64,000 nt of DNA from Stappia sp. ES.058 (GCF_900105595.1 NZ_LT629784.1:2666001-2730000); one strand, 5' to 3'; positions 24,115-33,961 are shown, numbered from the stretch's first letter. Notes: generated by a model from the sequence alone, not told the origin. Numbers and translations: made by a program.

Positions 24115-26418
24115 TCAGCTGCGCGCGGCGGCAATCGCTTCCCAGACCCGCGACGGCGTTGCCGGCATGTCGATCTGCGCGACACCTGCCCCACGACGCA
24201 GCGCATCGTTGACCGCATTCATCACCGCCGGGCAGGCGCCGATGGTCCCGGCCTCGCCAGCCCCCTTGATGCCAAGCGCATTGGTGGTGGAGGGAACGTT
24301 GCGGGTCTCGAACCGGATGTCGGGAATGTCCGCTGCGCGAGGCATCTGGTAGTCGAGAAACGAGGCGCTGATAAGCTGGCCGTCCGCATCGTAGACGGTG
24401 TGCTCCATCAGCGCCTGACCGATGGCCTGAACGACGCCGCCATGCACCTGCCCGGCGAGCAGCAGCGGGTTCACCGTCACGCCGAAGTCATCGACGATGG
24501 CATAGTCGACCAGCCTGGTGTCGCCGGTGTCGGGATCGATCTCCACCTCGCAGATATGCGTGCCGTTGGGATAGGTCGCCTCCGCCTGTTTCACGGCTTC
24601 GCGGGCAGCGATCGGCTCGGGCGCACCCGCCGCGATTTCGGCGAGCGTGACGGCACGGTCGGTGCCGACGACCCGCACGGAGCCATCCATCAGTTCCAGA
24701 TCCTCAACGCCCGTTTCCAGCTTGTCCGCGGCGAGATCCTTGATCTTCTTCACCAGCGTCTTCGACGCCTCCAACACCGACGGCAGGCCGATCGGGATCG
24801 ACCGCGACCCGCCGGTGCCCCCGCCCCTGCGCACCCGGTCGGTATCGCCCTGGATCATCGTCACCTTGTCGAGATCGACGCCGAACTGCTCGGCTATGAT
24901 CTGCCCGTAGGCGGTCGCATGTCCCTGCCCGTTCGACTGGGTGCCGATCAGCAGCGTCAACGAACCGTCGAGCCCGAGCTCGACGGTGGCCTCCTCCGAA
25001 CCGGCGAAGGCGCAGGCCTCGACATAGGTCGCCATGCCGATGCCGCGATACTTGCCGGCCGCGGCGGACGCCCCGGCGCGGGCCTCGAAGCCGTCCCAGT
25101 CGGCGGCTGCAAGTGCTGTGTCCATATGGGCCGCGAACTCGCCGGTGTCATACATGCGGCCCGTCGGCGTCGTGTAGGGCAGCGCGTCGGTCGGGACGAA
25201 ATTCCGGCGACGGATCTCCGCCGGGGAAAGGTCCATTTCGGCCGCCGCCTTGTCAACCAGCCGCTCCAGCAGATAAGCGGCTTCCGGACGCCCCGCACCG
25301 CGATAGGCGTCGGTTGGAACCGTATGCGTATAGACGCCCTTGAGCACTGCATGCAGGGCCGGGATATCGTAGAGGCCGGTCGACATCGTCAGCCCGAGAT
25401 AGGGAATGAACGGTCCATACTGGTGCAGATAGGCGCCCATCGCCGCGATCAGATCGACGCGCATGGCGAGAAAGCGACCCTCGGCATCCATAGCGACCTC
25501 GGCCACCGCGAGATTGTCGCGTCCATGGGCATCGGCAACGAAATGCTCCGTGCGCTCGCACACCCACTTCACGGGTTTTCCCAGCCGCTTCGCCGCGACG
25601 AGCGCGAGCGGGTATTCGGGATAAACGAAATTCTTGGTGCCGAAGCCTCCGCCCACGTCCGGCGTGATGACACGCAGGTCCTTCGCGTCGATGCCGAGGA
25701 TGTCGCCGGCGATGACGTCGCGCATGCCATGGCCGCCCTGGGTGCCGGCGGTCAGCGTGTAGCGCCCGCTCGTCGCATCGAACTCGCCGATGCAGCTGCG
25801 CGGCTCCATGTAGTTGCACACCAGCCGGTTGTTGACGATCTCGATCCGCGTCACGTGATGTGCGGTGTCGAAGGCGGCCCGCGTCGCCTCGGCATCACCC
25901 ATCTCGGCGGTGTAGGCGAGATTGCTGCCGCGATCGGGCCACACCAGCGCCGCATCGGGCGACAGTGCATCGGCGGTGTCGACCACCGCGTCGAGCGGAT
26001 CGTAGTCGATCTCGATCAATTCGGCCGCCGACTTGGCGTTGTTGATCGTATCCGCGACAATAAAGGCGATCGGTTCGCCGACATGGCGCACCGTGTCGAC
26101 GACAAGCACGGGACGCGGCGGCACGACCGGCGCGCTTCCGTCGGGCTGCTTGACCGAGGCCTTGTTGGGCATCATGCCGAGATCGGGGATATCGGCCGCG
26201 ACCAGCACCATCGCCACGCCTTCCGCGTTTCGCGCCTCGTCAAGGTCGCCGATCCTGATACGGGCATGCGCCATCGACGAGCGCAGGACATAGGCCCGCA
26301 ACGCCCCATCCGGACGGATGTCGTCGGTGTAGCGTCCGTGCCCGGTGATCAGCGCGCTGTCTTCCTTGCGCCGCACGGGCGCGCCCATGCCGAACTTTCC
26401 GGGAGCCATTTCATTCAT
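24115..26418 (-). CDS. Xanthine dehydrogenase-family molybdopterin-binding subunit (CoxL form II-like)
   Basis: Large molybdenum-cofactor subunit of the xanthine oxidase family, 767 residues. It starts with the GMGAPVRRKEDSALITGHGRY domain typical of CO-dehydrogenase-like large subunits. The cofactor region has VGGGFGTKN, and the active-site loop reads AYRGAGR, the form II signature rather than AYXCSFR of true CO dehydrogenases. The catalytic Glu appears in KGAGEAGTIGACPA near the C-terminus. The FAD-binding and 2Fe-2S subunits normally needed are not next to it, so they must be encoded elsewhere. The substrate is unknown. Neighbours are two DMT exporters. Confidence 0.88.
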   Translation of the reverse strand: MNEMAPGKFGMGAPVRRKEDSALITGHGRYTDDIRPDGALRAYVLRSSMAHARIRIGDLDEARNAEGVAMVLVAADIPDLGMMPNKASVKQPDGSAPVVPPRPVLVVDTVRHVGEPIAFIVADTINNAKSAAELIEIDYDPLDAVVDTADALSPDAALVWPDRGSNLAYTAEMGDAEATRAAFDTAHHVTRIEIVNNRLVCNYMEPRSCIGEFDATSGRYTLTAGTQGGHGMRDVIAGDILGIDAKDLRVITPDVGGGFGTKNFVYPEYPLALVAAKRLGKPVKWVCERTEHFVADAHGRDNLAVAEVAMDAEGRFLAMRVDLIAAMGAYLHQYGPFIPYLGLTMSTGLYDIPALHAVLKGVYTHTVPTDAYRGAGRPEAAYLLERLVDKAAAEMDLSPAEIRRRNFVPTDALPYTTPTGRMYDTGEFAAHMDTALAAADWDGFEARAGASAAAGKYRGIGMATYVEACAFAGSEEATVELGLDGSLTLLIGTQSNGQGHATAYGQIIAEQFGVDLDKVTMIQGDTDRVRRGGGTGGSRSIPIGLPSVLEASKTLVKKIKDLAADKLETGVEDLELMDGSVRVVGTDRAVTLAEIAAGAPEPIAAREAVKQAEATYPNGTHICEVEIDPDTGDTRLVDYAIVDDFGVTVNPLLLAGQVHGGVVQAIGQALMEHTVYDADGQLISASFLDYQMPRAADIPDIRFETRNVPSTTNALGIKGAGEAGTIGACPAVMNAVNDALRRGAGVAQIDMPATPSRVWEAIAAARS

Positions 26419-26822
26419 GTCGCCATCTCATTCATTATGGAAGCCTCGTTGCGATGATCGTGAACCTGCGCTTGTCGCGACATGACGCTCCAACCGGAAG
26501 GGTCAAGGGCGACGGTCCGTTTGCATGAGCGCTGCGGTCGTGGATGCCGGGCGAGCAGGCACATGTCCCCAAGCCCGAATACGACAGGAAGCCGGCCGAC
26601 ACCGGACAAACCGCCCTGCACCGCCACCCCCGTTGCCACGACCTTAGCGGCAATCCGCTCCTGTCGCCAAGACCCGAAGGCGATTGCCGGCGATCGCGCA
26701 AGCGGCGTTCGACCGCAGCGCACAACACCCTGGCCTTTCTCTTTGTCCGCAGAAGGGTCTATGCTGAACATCTCCACGTCGGTCGACCGCAACGCGGCGA
26801 CCAAACCCCCGGTTTTGTCCTC
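26419..26822. other. Divergent gap between the molybdenum hydroxylase and DMT transporter 2
   Basis: 404 bases between divergent starts. Open frames cross it, but none has a credible start, a ribosome binding site or family features. I see no clear palindrome or promoter box. It presumably carries both promoters. Confidence 0.45.
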
Positions 26823-27788
26823 ATGACCCCCAAACCACAGCGACCCGGCCTTGCCGACCGCTATCGTTCCGCCGACGCCAGACTTTCCGCGCTTCCGGGA
26901 AACCTGCGCGGCACCTTGTGGATTCTGGTGGCCGGGCTGTTCTTTACCGTCATGGTGACCCTGATCAAGGTCCTCGGCGAGCGGCTGCACGTCGCCGAAA
27001 TCATCCTGATCCGGCAAATGGTGATGGCGGCAATCGTCGCCCCGATGATCATCTCCGGTCTTCCCGGGTCGTTGGCGACGCACCGTCCGAGCCTGCATGT
27101 CGTTCGCATCATGTGTGCATCGACCGCGATGCTGGCGGGTTTTACCGCCATTATCCATTTGCCCCTGGCGGACGCCACGGCCATCTCCTTTTCCAAGACC
27201 TTCTTCATCACGATCTTCGCGATCTTCTTTCTGGGAGAAACGGTCGGGCGGCACCGCTGGGCCGCCACCGCGATCGGCTTCATAGGCGTCATGATCATCC
27301 TGCGCCCCGGAGGCGATACCGGGATCGATCTCTATGCGGGGCTCGCCGTGCTCAGCGCCGCCTGCGCCGCCGTGGTGATGATCGTGATCCGCAAGTTGTC
27401 CCAGCACGAGCGCCCGGTGACGATCCTGACCTATCAGGCGGTCTTCGTCGGGCTGATCATGCTGCCCATCGCCCTCTACCATTGGAGGACGCCCACTCTT
27501 TGGGAGTTGGGCTTGCTCGCCGTGGTCGGCATGGTTTCCTGGGCCGGACAGATGTGCAGCATCCGCGCGTTTCGTGCCGGCGAAGCCTCGGCACTCGCCG
27601 CGCTCGACTATGTGCGACTGCTTTACGCGACCGTGATCGGGTTCCTGGTGTTCGGGGATCTGCCGGCGGTCGCCACCTACGCGGGAGCCATGCTCATCAT
27701 CGCCGGCTCGCTCTATACGGTCTGGCGCGAGGCGCAACTGGGCAAGCGAATCGCGACCCGCGACGGGGTGCGCGCCGATCCGCCTTGA
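26823..27788 (+). CDS. DMT-superfamily (EamA) transporter 2
   Basis: Ten-helix drug/metabolite exporter of 321 residues with two EamA repeats; the first includes LPLADATAISFSKTFF and the second FRAGEASALAALDYVRLLYA. The ATG at 26823 was chosen because the hydrophobic domain begins about 35 residues later, as in the family; the frame extends 93 codons further upstream without family character. The ribosome binding site is weak. It resembles the DMT gene at 22873. Substrate unknown. Confidence 0.85.
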   Translation: MTPKPQRPGLADRYRSADARLSALPGNLRGTLWILVAGLFFTVMVTLIKVLGERLHVAEIILIRQMVMAAIVAPMIISGLPGSLATHRPSLHVVRIMCASTAMLAGFTAIIHLPLADATAISFSKTFFITIFAIFFLGETVGRHRWAATAIGFIGVMIILRPGGDTGIDLYAGLAVLSAACAAVVMIVIRKLSQHERPVTILTYQAVFVGLIMLPIALYHWRTPTLWELGLLAVVGMVSWAGQMCSIRAFRAGEASALAALDYVRLLYATVIGFLVFGDLPAVATYAGAMLIIAGSLYTVWREAQLGKRIATRDGVRADPP

Positions 27789-27815
27789 GGCCGGCGACAG
27801 GTTTCAAACAGGCGC

Positions 27816-28685
27816 CTAACCACCGTTGAACAGCGGGGTCCAGATCCCCTCGATCCGATAACCACCGAGCGTCCTCGCCATCTCCGCGAAAGCCTGCGTG
27901 CGGGTGAACGCCTGTAGCGCCTGCAGCGGCGGCTCGAACCAGTCGCGCCGGCCGACAATCAGGTCGAACCGTTCCTGGCAGACGGGAATGAAATCGAGCT
28001 TGAACTGGCGGGCCGATGCCTCCAGCCCGAACGCCAGATCCGCGCTGCCGTCCAGCACGGCAAGAGCCGCCTCGCGCTCGTCGCGCGCCATCGGTCCTTC
28101 CGCGCGCCCCGCGAGGCCTTCCTCTGCCAGCAGTCGGTCGAGCAAAAGCTGACTGCCTGCTTGCGCCTGGCGCCGGACCACCTGCAGGCGCGGCAGATCG
28201 GCAAGCCGCGAGACGTTTTTCGGATTTCCCGCCGGCAGGATGAACCCCCGGCTGCGCCAGGCCCACTGCAGCAGTGCGACCGGCTGAAACCTCAGCCGGC
28301 GGGCCACGGCATCCGTGTTCCAGCCTTCGTCCTGAACCACATGCAGGCCGGCGGCGACGCCCTCGGCCTGCTCGAAGCGCTCCACACCGTCCATGCTGCC
28401 ATCGAAAAAGGCGGCCAGCCCAGATCCCGATTCGCGCAGGCTCCACTCCAGCAACGGATCGTGAGAGCCCAGAACCACCGGCGGACGCGGCGCATGGGGC
28501 GACGGCGCCTCGCTGGCGTTGTCGATCCAGGCCAGCACCACATCGCGGGGAAACAGGAGTTTTCCCGTCGCCCGACTGTGCGGGATCTCCCCGGCCGCCG
28601 CCAGATCGTAGATCTTGCGTTCCTTGACCCTGAGCAGATCGGCCATTTCACGGGTGGTCAGATAGGTCGGCAAATCGCCCGTCAT
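27816..28685 (-). CDS. Excisionase-type HTH regulator with PBP-like ligand domain
   Basis: Protein of 289 residues with two parts. Residues about 5-50 are a MerR/excisionase-type helix-turn-helix (YLTTREMADLLRVKERKIYDLA, then RATGKLLFPRDVV). Residues about 70-280 are a periplasmic-binding-protein-like domain of the PF12727 type, also found fused to MoeA and in molybdate-linked regulators. A role in sensing molybdate, cofactor precursor or another small ligand is inferred, and a molybdenum hydroxylase gene lies nearby. The start at 28685 is tentative; ATGs at 28697 and further upstream are possible. Confidence 0.75.
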   Translation of the reverse strand: MTGDLPTYLTTREMADLLRVKERKIYDLAAAGEIPHSRATGKLLFPRDVVLAWIDNASEAPSPHAPRPPVVLGSHDPLLEWSLRESGSGLAAFFDGSMDGVERFEQAEGVAAGLHVVQDEGWNTDAVARRLRFQPVALLQWAWRSRGFILPAGNPKNVSRLADLPRLQVVRRQAQAGSQLLLDRLLAEEGLAGRAEGPMARDEREAALAVLDGSADLAFGLEASARQFKLDFIPVCQERFDLIVGRRDWFEPPLQALQAFTRTQAFAEMARTLGGYRIEGIWTPLFNGG

Positions 28686-28779
28686 GTGGCCGGTCATCCT
28701 GGATTGCATGCGCTGAAGACGAGCGACAATGCCAAGCATCCGCCGCCGCCGCAAGCCGCAGGGAGCCGGATCGCCGCGC

Positions 28780-30441
28780 CTACCCGGCCGTCGCCGACGC
28801 GCGGCGCGCCTCCTCTTCTTCCACCAGCTCCTTTTTTGACAATTTGCCGACCATCGTCTTCGGCAGACTGTCGCGGAATTCGATTTCGCGCGGGCGCTCG
28901 ATCGTCGACAGGTGATCCGCAAGGAAAGACTTGAGATCCTCCGCGCTCAGCTCCTCGCCCTCGCGTAGCTTGACGAAGGCCTTGGGCGCCTGACCGCGAT
29001 ACTTGTCGGGAATGGCGATGACGATGACCTCTTCAACCGACGAATGCTGGTAGATCGCCTCTTCGATGACGCGCGGATAGACGTTGTAGCCCGAGCACAG
29101 GATGAGATCCTTAATCCGGTCGACGAGATAGATGAAGCCGTCCTTGTCGCGGTAGCCGACATCGCCGGTGTGCAACACACCGCCCTCCAGCGTGCGCGTC
29201 GTTTCCTCGGGGCGATTGTAGTAGCCGGCCATGACTTGCGGGCCCGAAACGACCAGTTCGCCCTTCTCGCCCTCGGGGGCATCGCGGGTCAGGTCTTCCA
29301 GGTCGCGGAACCCGATGGTGGTGCCCGGCGCAGCAAGGCCGATGGACCCGGAGCGCCGGTTTTCATCGAGCGGATTGGCGCTCACCAGCGGCGAGGATTC
29401 CGTCAGCCCGTAGCCTTCGACCAGAATGCAGCCGGTGCGCCCCTCGAACTCCTCCTTCACCTCCACCGGCAGAGGCGCGCCGCCGGAAATGCACAGCCTG
29501 ATCGATGTGAGGTCGTAGCCTTGCGCGACCGGCGAGTTGTTGATTGCGGTGTAGATCGTCGGAACGCCGGGAAACAGCGTGACCTTCTTTCGCTTGATCG
29601 TGTCGAGCAGCATCTTCAGTTCAAAACGCGGCAAGAGCACCATTTCCGCGCCGAGAACCACCGAAAGGTTCTGCGCCACGGTCATCGCAAAGACATGAAA
29701 GAACGGAAGAACGCACAGCATCTTCTCCTCGCCGCGCCTGGCGGCGGCGAAGATCGTCCGCAACTGCTCAAGATTGGCCGAGAGATTGGCGTGGGTCAGC
29801 ATCGCGCCTTTGGGAACACCGGTGGTGCCGCCAGTGTACTGGAAGACCGCGATGTCGGTTTCCGGATCGATCTCGACAGCTGTCGGCGTCGCCCCGTCGC
29901 GCGCGATCTCGCCATAGCGCGGATGCGCGGCATCGTTGGGAATGTCGGCGCGCTCCTTGCGCTTGAACAGCGAGAACAGCAACTTCTTGGGTTGCGGCAG
30001 GATGTCGGCCATCGGACAGACGATGATGGTGTCGAGCGACCCTTCGCGGCGCACCGCCTCGACCTTGTCGTAAATCACCTTGAGGTCGAGCGTGACCATG
30101 ATACGCACGCCCGCGTCGCGTGCCTGGAACGACAGCTCCCGCTCCACATAGAGCGGATTGAAGTTGACGACGATGCCGCCGATCCTGAGCACGGCGAAGT
30201 AGAACACCGTGTAATAGGGCGTATTGGGCAGGCACAGGCCCACCTTGTCGCCCTTGCCGATGCCCATCGCCTGAAGCCCCGCCGCCATGTGCTCCACCAT
30301 GGCGCCGATCTCGGCATAGCTCCAGCCCTTGCCCAGGAAATCCATAGCCGGCCGGGCACCGAAATCGCGCACCGAGGCGTCGAGATAGGCGTGAAGCGGC
30401 TTTGGATGAAAATCAGCAAGCCAGTCCTGCGCGTCGGTCAC
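28780..30441 (-). CDS. fadD: Long-chain fatty acid-CoA ligase
   Basis: AMP-forming acyl-CoA synthetase of 553 residues that activates fatty acids to acyl-CoA at the cytoplasmic membrane. The ATP/AMP site reads FQYTGGTTGVPKGAM; later come GYGLTESSP, the GELVVSGPQVMAGYYNRPEET hinge region, and SGYNVYPRVIEE. The C-terminal lysine lies in LPKTMVGKLSKKEL. Translation probably starts at GTG (complement 30439-30441), because GGAGG sits 7 bases before it; no upstream ATG does as well. A perfect inverted repeat lies 80 bases upstream. Confidence 0.92.
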   Translation of the reverse strand: MTDAQDWLADFHPKPLHAYLDASVRDFGARPAMDFLGKGWSYAEIGAMVEHMAAGLQAMGIGKGDKVGLCLPNTPYYTVFYFAVLRIGGIVVNFNPLYVERELSFQARDAGVRIMVTLDLKVIYDKVEAVRREGSLDTIIVCPMADILPQPKKLLFSLFKRKERADIPNDAAHPRYGEIARDGATPTAVEIDPETDIAVFQYTGGTTGVPKGAMLTHANLSANLEQLRTIFAAARRGEEKMLCVLPFFHVFAMTVAQNLSVVLGAEMVLLPRFELKMLLDTIKRKKVTLFPGVPTIYTAINNSPVAQGYDLTSIRLCISGGAPLPVEVKEEFEGRTGCILVEGYGLTESSPLVSANPLDENRRSGSIGLAAPGTTIGFRDLEDLTRDAPEGEKGELVVSGPQVMAGYYNRPEETTRTLEGGVLHTGDVGYRDKDGFIYLVDRIKDLILCSGYNVYPRVIEEAIYQHSSVEEVIVIAIPDKYRGQAPKAFVKLREGEELSAEDLKSFLADHLSTIERPREIEFRDSLPKTMVGKLSKKELVEEEEARRASATAG

Positions 30442-30520
30442 GGATGCTCCTCCCCAGACTGCTCTCCCAAGCGCGATACGCCCTCTCCCTGGCGCCGCGC
30501 GCAAGAAACATGACCAAGCC

Positions 30521-30540
30521 TTCCGTTTACGTCAACGGAA
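30521..30540. promoter_or_regulatory. Candidate operator upstream of fadD
   Basis: TTCCGTTTACGTCAACGGAA, perfect 7-bp arms TTCCGTT / AACGGAA with a 6-base centre. The core TTTACGTCAACG resembles MerR/TetR-type operators described for fatty-acid and branched-chain degradation regulators in proteobacteria; that match is from memory. It lies 80 bases before the fadD GTG. Confidence 0.5.
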
Positions 30541-30655
30541 AATGCGGTCGGCCACCATCCGCATCATCAACAGATAAGCATCGCGGCACCGGTTCCAATC
30601 CCGGTCATGCGTTTCGCGTCATGCGTGTCGCGACGGGCAGCCCGCGGAAGACGGC

Positions 30656-32377
30656 TCAGGTATCCAGCAGCGCAAAGCGGTCGACGTCGAACATGCCCTT
30701 GTCGGTGATCTTGAGATGGGGGATCACCGGAAGCGGCAGAAAAGCGACCTGCAGGAACGGCTCGTCGAGCGTGCAACCGAGCGCAAGGGCCGCCGCGCGC
30801 AGGTCCTCCAGCGCATGACGCACCGTCTCGAACGGCTCCAGGCTCATCAGGCCGGCGACAGGAAGCGCAAGCTCCGCCGTCACCCCGGTTTCATCCGCCA
30901 CGACGAAACCACCCTGTAATTCGGCGATCCGGTTGACGGCGGCGGCCATCGCCGCATCGTCCACCCCGACCACGCAGATGTTGTGGCTGTCATGTCCGAC
31001 CGACGAGGCGATGGCGCCCCCCGTCAGTCCGAACCCGGAGACGAAGCCGCGCCCGATGCCCCCCGTTTTGCCGTGGCGCTCCACCACCGCGACCTTGGCG
31101 ACGTCCTGCGACGGATCGGCGGCCACCGCGCCGGCCTCGACCGGCAGCGTGCGGCTCAACCGTTCCGTGATGATGCGCCCCGGAACGACGCCGATAACGG
31201 CGCGTTCATTGGCGGCACCTGACGGAACACGAAAGTCCTCGGCCAGGATCTTGCGCAGATGCACGCTCTTAAGCCCGACCGGCGCAAGCGGCGTCCGCTC
31301 CGCGAAGGCGGCCTCGTCCACCGGCCGACCGGCGGCGATCACCGAATGCACGCGGCAATCCTCCAGATCGTCGAGCAGCACGAGATCCGCGCGCCACCCG
31401 GGCGCGACCAGCCCCCTGTCGCGCAGGCCAAAGGCCACGGCCGCCGACCAGCTTGCCGCGCGATAGGCATCCTGCGGGCGTGCACCCCGCCGGATCAGCC
31501 GGCGGATCATGCTGTCGAGATGCCCCTCCTCCGCGATGTCGAGCGGATTGCGGTCGTCGGTGCACAGGCAGACGAAGGAGGCGGTGTCCGGCGTCAGGAT
31601 CTCCGCAAGCGCCTCCAGATCCTTCGACACCGATCCCTCGCGAATGAGCACACTCATGCCCTTGGCAAGCTTTTCCCGTGCCTCATCCGCCGTCGTCGCC
31701 TCGTGGTCGGTGCGGATACCGGCCGCCAGATAACCGTTGAGGTCGAGCCCTGTCACCAGCGGCGCGTGTCCGTCGATATGCCCGCCCTGAAAGGCCGCGA
31801 GCTTGGCGATTACTGCCGGATCGCGGTTGAGCACGCCGGGGAAATTCATGAATTCGGCCAGGCCGATCACCTGACTGTGTCCCCTGAGCGGAAGAAGATC
31901 CTCGATCTCGAGGCACGCGCCGGCGGTCTCGTAGGCGGTGGCCGGGACGCAGGACGACAGGTTGACCCGAAGGTCCATCACGGTGCGTTCGGACGCATCG
32001 AGGAAGTAGCGAATGCCTTCCGCGCCGAGCACATTGGCGATTTCGTGCGGGTCGCAGATCGCCGTGGTCACGCCATGCGGCAACACGCAGCGGTCGAACT
32101 CCAGCGGCGTGACCAGCGAGGACTCCACGTGCAGATGCGTGTCGATGAAGCCCGGAACAACGATACGCCCGGCCGCATCGATCTCCCGCTCTCCGCGATA
32201 CCGCGCATGCGTCCCGACGATCCGGTCACCGACGATGGCGATGTCGCATTCCGTGAGCGACCCGTCCATCACGGAAAACAGCTGCGCATTGCGGATCGCC
32301 AGATCGGCCGGGGTCTCCCCGCGGCCGGCGGCGATGGCGCGTGTGAGAAACGCTTCGGTCTGGGCCGTGTCCGGCAT
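30656..32377 (-). CDS. ade: Adenine deaminase
   Basis: Amidohydrolase of 573 residues converting adenine to hypoxanthine and ammonia in purine salvage. Metal-binding segments are [11 protein letters not shown] and [11 protein letters not shown] (typical of AdeC/Ade); the middle has [12 protein letters not shown] and [13 protein letters not shown], and later [17 protein letters not shown]. The start at 32377 (MPDTAQ) has GGAG 6 bases upstream; an ATG five codons earlier is weaker. It stands alone, with 300 bases to the divergent ROK gene. Confidence 0.93.
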   Translation of the reverse strand: MPDTAQTEAFLTRAIAAGRGETPADLAIRNAQLFSVMDGSLTECDIAIVGDRIVGTHARYRGEREIDAAGRIVVPGFIDTHLHVESSLVTPLEFDRCVLPHGVTTAICDPHEIANVLGAEGIRYFLDASERTVMDLRVNLSSCVPATAYETAGACLEIEDLLPLRGHSQVIGLAEFMNFPGVLNRDPAVIAKLAAFQGGHIDGHAPLVTGLDLNGYLAAGIRTDHEATTADEAREKLAKGMSVLIREGSVSKDLEALAEILTPDTASFVCLCTDDRNPLDIAEEGHLDSMIRRLIRRGARPQDAYRAASWSAAVAFGLRDRGLVAPGWRADLVLLDDLEDCRVHSVIAAGRPVDEAAFAERTPLAPVGLKSVHLRKILAEDFRVPSGAANERAVIGVVPGRIITERLSRTLPVEAGAVAADPSQDVAKVAVVERHGKTGGIGRGFVSGFGLTGGAIASSVGHDSHNICVVGVDDAAMAAAVNRIAELQGGFVVADETGVTAELALPVAGLMSLEPFETVRHALEDLRAAALALGCTLDEPFLQVAFLPLPVIPHLKITDKGMFDVDRFALLDT

Positions 32378-32677
32378 GAGGATCTCCATAGACGCGGGAC
32401 GTGCGGTCAGGCGTACGCGACGCAATCCGCGACACCCGACCGTTCGTCGATCATCGCACGCCGGCATCGTGCCACGCCAGTATCCAGGACTGCTGCCCAC
32501 AGGAAGTGCTGAATGCCGAGACGTGGCCTCCCACAACCCGACGCTGCACCGCAGCAACGAATGCGTTTGACAGAAGGCGATTTATCGGTGATTAAATTAA
32601 TCAAATAAATTAAATTGCAGAAAGCCGCTGTAGCGCCGGGTCCGCAGCGGTTACATCCGCCAAGCAGGGGTCATAAA
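32378..32677. other. Divergent region ade / ROK regulator
   Basis: 300 bases between divergent starts. The last 100 bases are very AT-rich (about 32580-32618) and include a perfect inverted repeat (listed). The promoter of the sugar island should lie here. Confidence 0.6.
32589..32603. promoter_or_regulatory. Candidate ROK-regulator operator TGATTAA-A-TTAATCA
   Basis: Perfect 7-bp arms around one base, in an AT-rich island 75 bases before the start of the ROK gene. Further AATTAAATT repeats follow to 32617. The location suits autoregulation by the ROK protein and control of the downstream fructose operon. Confidence 0.55.
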
Positions 32678-33961
32678 TTGCCAGTTCGCCCACTCGTCGG
32701 TCAAGGATCCAATTCGGCGCAGCTGCGTCGTTACAACGAACGTATCGTGCTTCAGGCCCTGCGGCGCGTCGGCGAGGCATCCAAGGCGGATCTCGCGCGA
32801 CTGGCACAGCTTACCAACGCTGCCATCGGCGGGATCATCCAGGAGCTGACGGCCGTCGGTTTGATCGACACGCTCGGCAAGCGTCATGATGGCGGACGCG
32901 GCCAGCCGGCGACCATGCTTCGGATCGCGCCCTCCGGCGCCTATGGGTTCGGCGTACGCCTCGACCGAACATCGATCGAAACCGTGCTCGCCGATTTCTC
33001 GGGCCGTATCATCGGTCGCCAAACGCACGACCGCTTTCTGCCGACCCCGGAGCGGGCCGTCGAACTGGTCGCCGGCGACATCGCCACGCTGTTGACGCTG
33101 ATCGAGCCGGAGGAACGCGATCGCATCGCCGGCGTCGGGCTGGCAATGCCGTTCAATCTCGGAGCCTGGCTGCGCGAACTCGGACTTCCGGTCGAAGCCT
33201 TCCGCCGCTGGGACGAGGTCGAATTCACGGCGTTGCTCGAGGACGCCATCGCCTATCCGGTCTTCTTCGAAAACGACGGCACGGCCGCCGCCATCGCGGA
33301 GCTGTTTTCCGGCGCAGGGCGGCTTTCGGACGACTTTCTCTATCTCTTCCTCGGACCGGCCATCGGTGGAGGTGTTGTCACCGGCGGCGATTGCCTCAAG
33401 GGCGTCAGCGGCAATGCCGGCGACGTCGCGATGATCCCTGTCCCGCCAAGCCGGCTGGCCTCCGCGCCGCAGCCGCGCGGCGAATTGGACATCCTGCTGA
33501 CACGCGCCTCTCTCGCCGCGCTCAAGCGTCACCTCGCCCATCACGGCGTGGAGGCGGAAACGCGCGGCGAGCTCGAGCTTGCCGTTAAAAACGGCCACCC
33601 CGCCGTCGACGAATGGATCGACGATTGCGTGGCCGCGCTCGTCCCGGCCGTCTGGTCGGCGATCTCGCTCATCGATGTCCCGCTGGTCGTGATCGATTTC
33701 GATATCGATGGCGGCCTCGCCCAGCGCCTGCTTGACGATCTTGCAGTGGCACTGGACGCCGCCGCCCCGGAGGCACGCCATGCGCCCCGGCTGCAGCGCG
33801 GCTCCTTCGGATCGGACGCGGGCGCGGCAGGTGCCGCCAACCTGCCGATCTTCTTCAACTATTCGCCCCACACCGCGATCCTGACCGGGCGCGGAGCGAA
33901 ACAGGGTGCAGCAAGGCAGAATGACGCGGATCAACCGCGCGTCGCCGCAAGCGGCACCTGA
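32678..33961 (+). CDS. frcR: ROK-family regulator, FrcR-like
   Basis: Repressor of the ROK family, 427 residues from a TTG start. That start was chosen because AGGGG lies 7 bases before the TTG; a TTG at 32615 lacks a ribosome binding site. The N-terminus is a winged helix-turn-helix (SKADLARLAQLTNAAIGGII), and the rest is a sugar-kinase-like fold with ENDGTAAAIAELF. The zinc motif CxCGxxGC of classical ROK kinases is absent. It lies 66 bases upstream of frcB in the order known for the Sinorhizobium fructose operon, so fructose or F6P is the likely signal. Confidence 0.85.
   Translation: MPVRPLVGQGSNSAQLRRYNERIVLQALRRVGEASKADLARLAQLTNAAIGGIIQELTAVGLIDTLGKRHDGGRGQPATMLRIAPSGAYGFGVRLDRTSIETVLADFSGRIIGRQTHDRFLPTPERAVELVAGDIATLLTLIEPEERDRIAGVGLAMPFNLGAWLRELGLPVEAFRRWDEVEFTALLEDAIAYPVFFENDGTAAAIAELFSGAGRLSDDFLYLFLGPAIGGGVVTGGDCLKGVSGNAGDVAMIPVPPSRLASAPQPRGELDILLTRASLAALKRHLAHHGVEAETRGELELAVKNGHPAVDEWIDDCVAALVPAVWSAISLIDVPLVVIDFDIDGGLAQRLLDDLAVALDAAAPEARHAPRLQRGSFGSDAGAAGAANLPIFFNYSPHTAILTGRGAKQGAARQNDADQPRVAASGT

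Noticed and set aside
24061..26457. A 798-codon plus-strand open frame opposite the molybdenum hydroxylase
   Set aside because: It mirrors the real gene almost exactly. The minus strand carries all family motifs, and the plus-strand product is rich in His/Arg with no recognisable fold.
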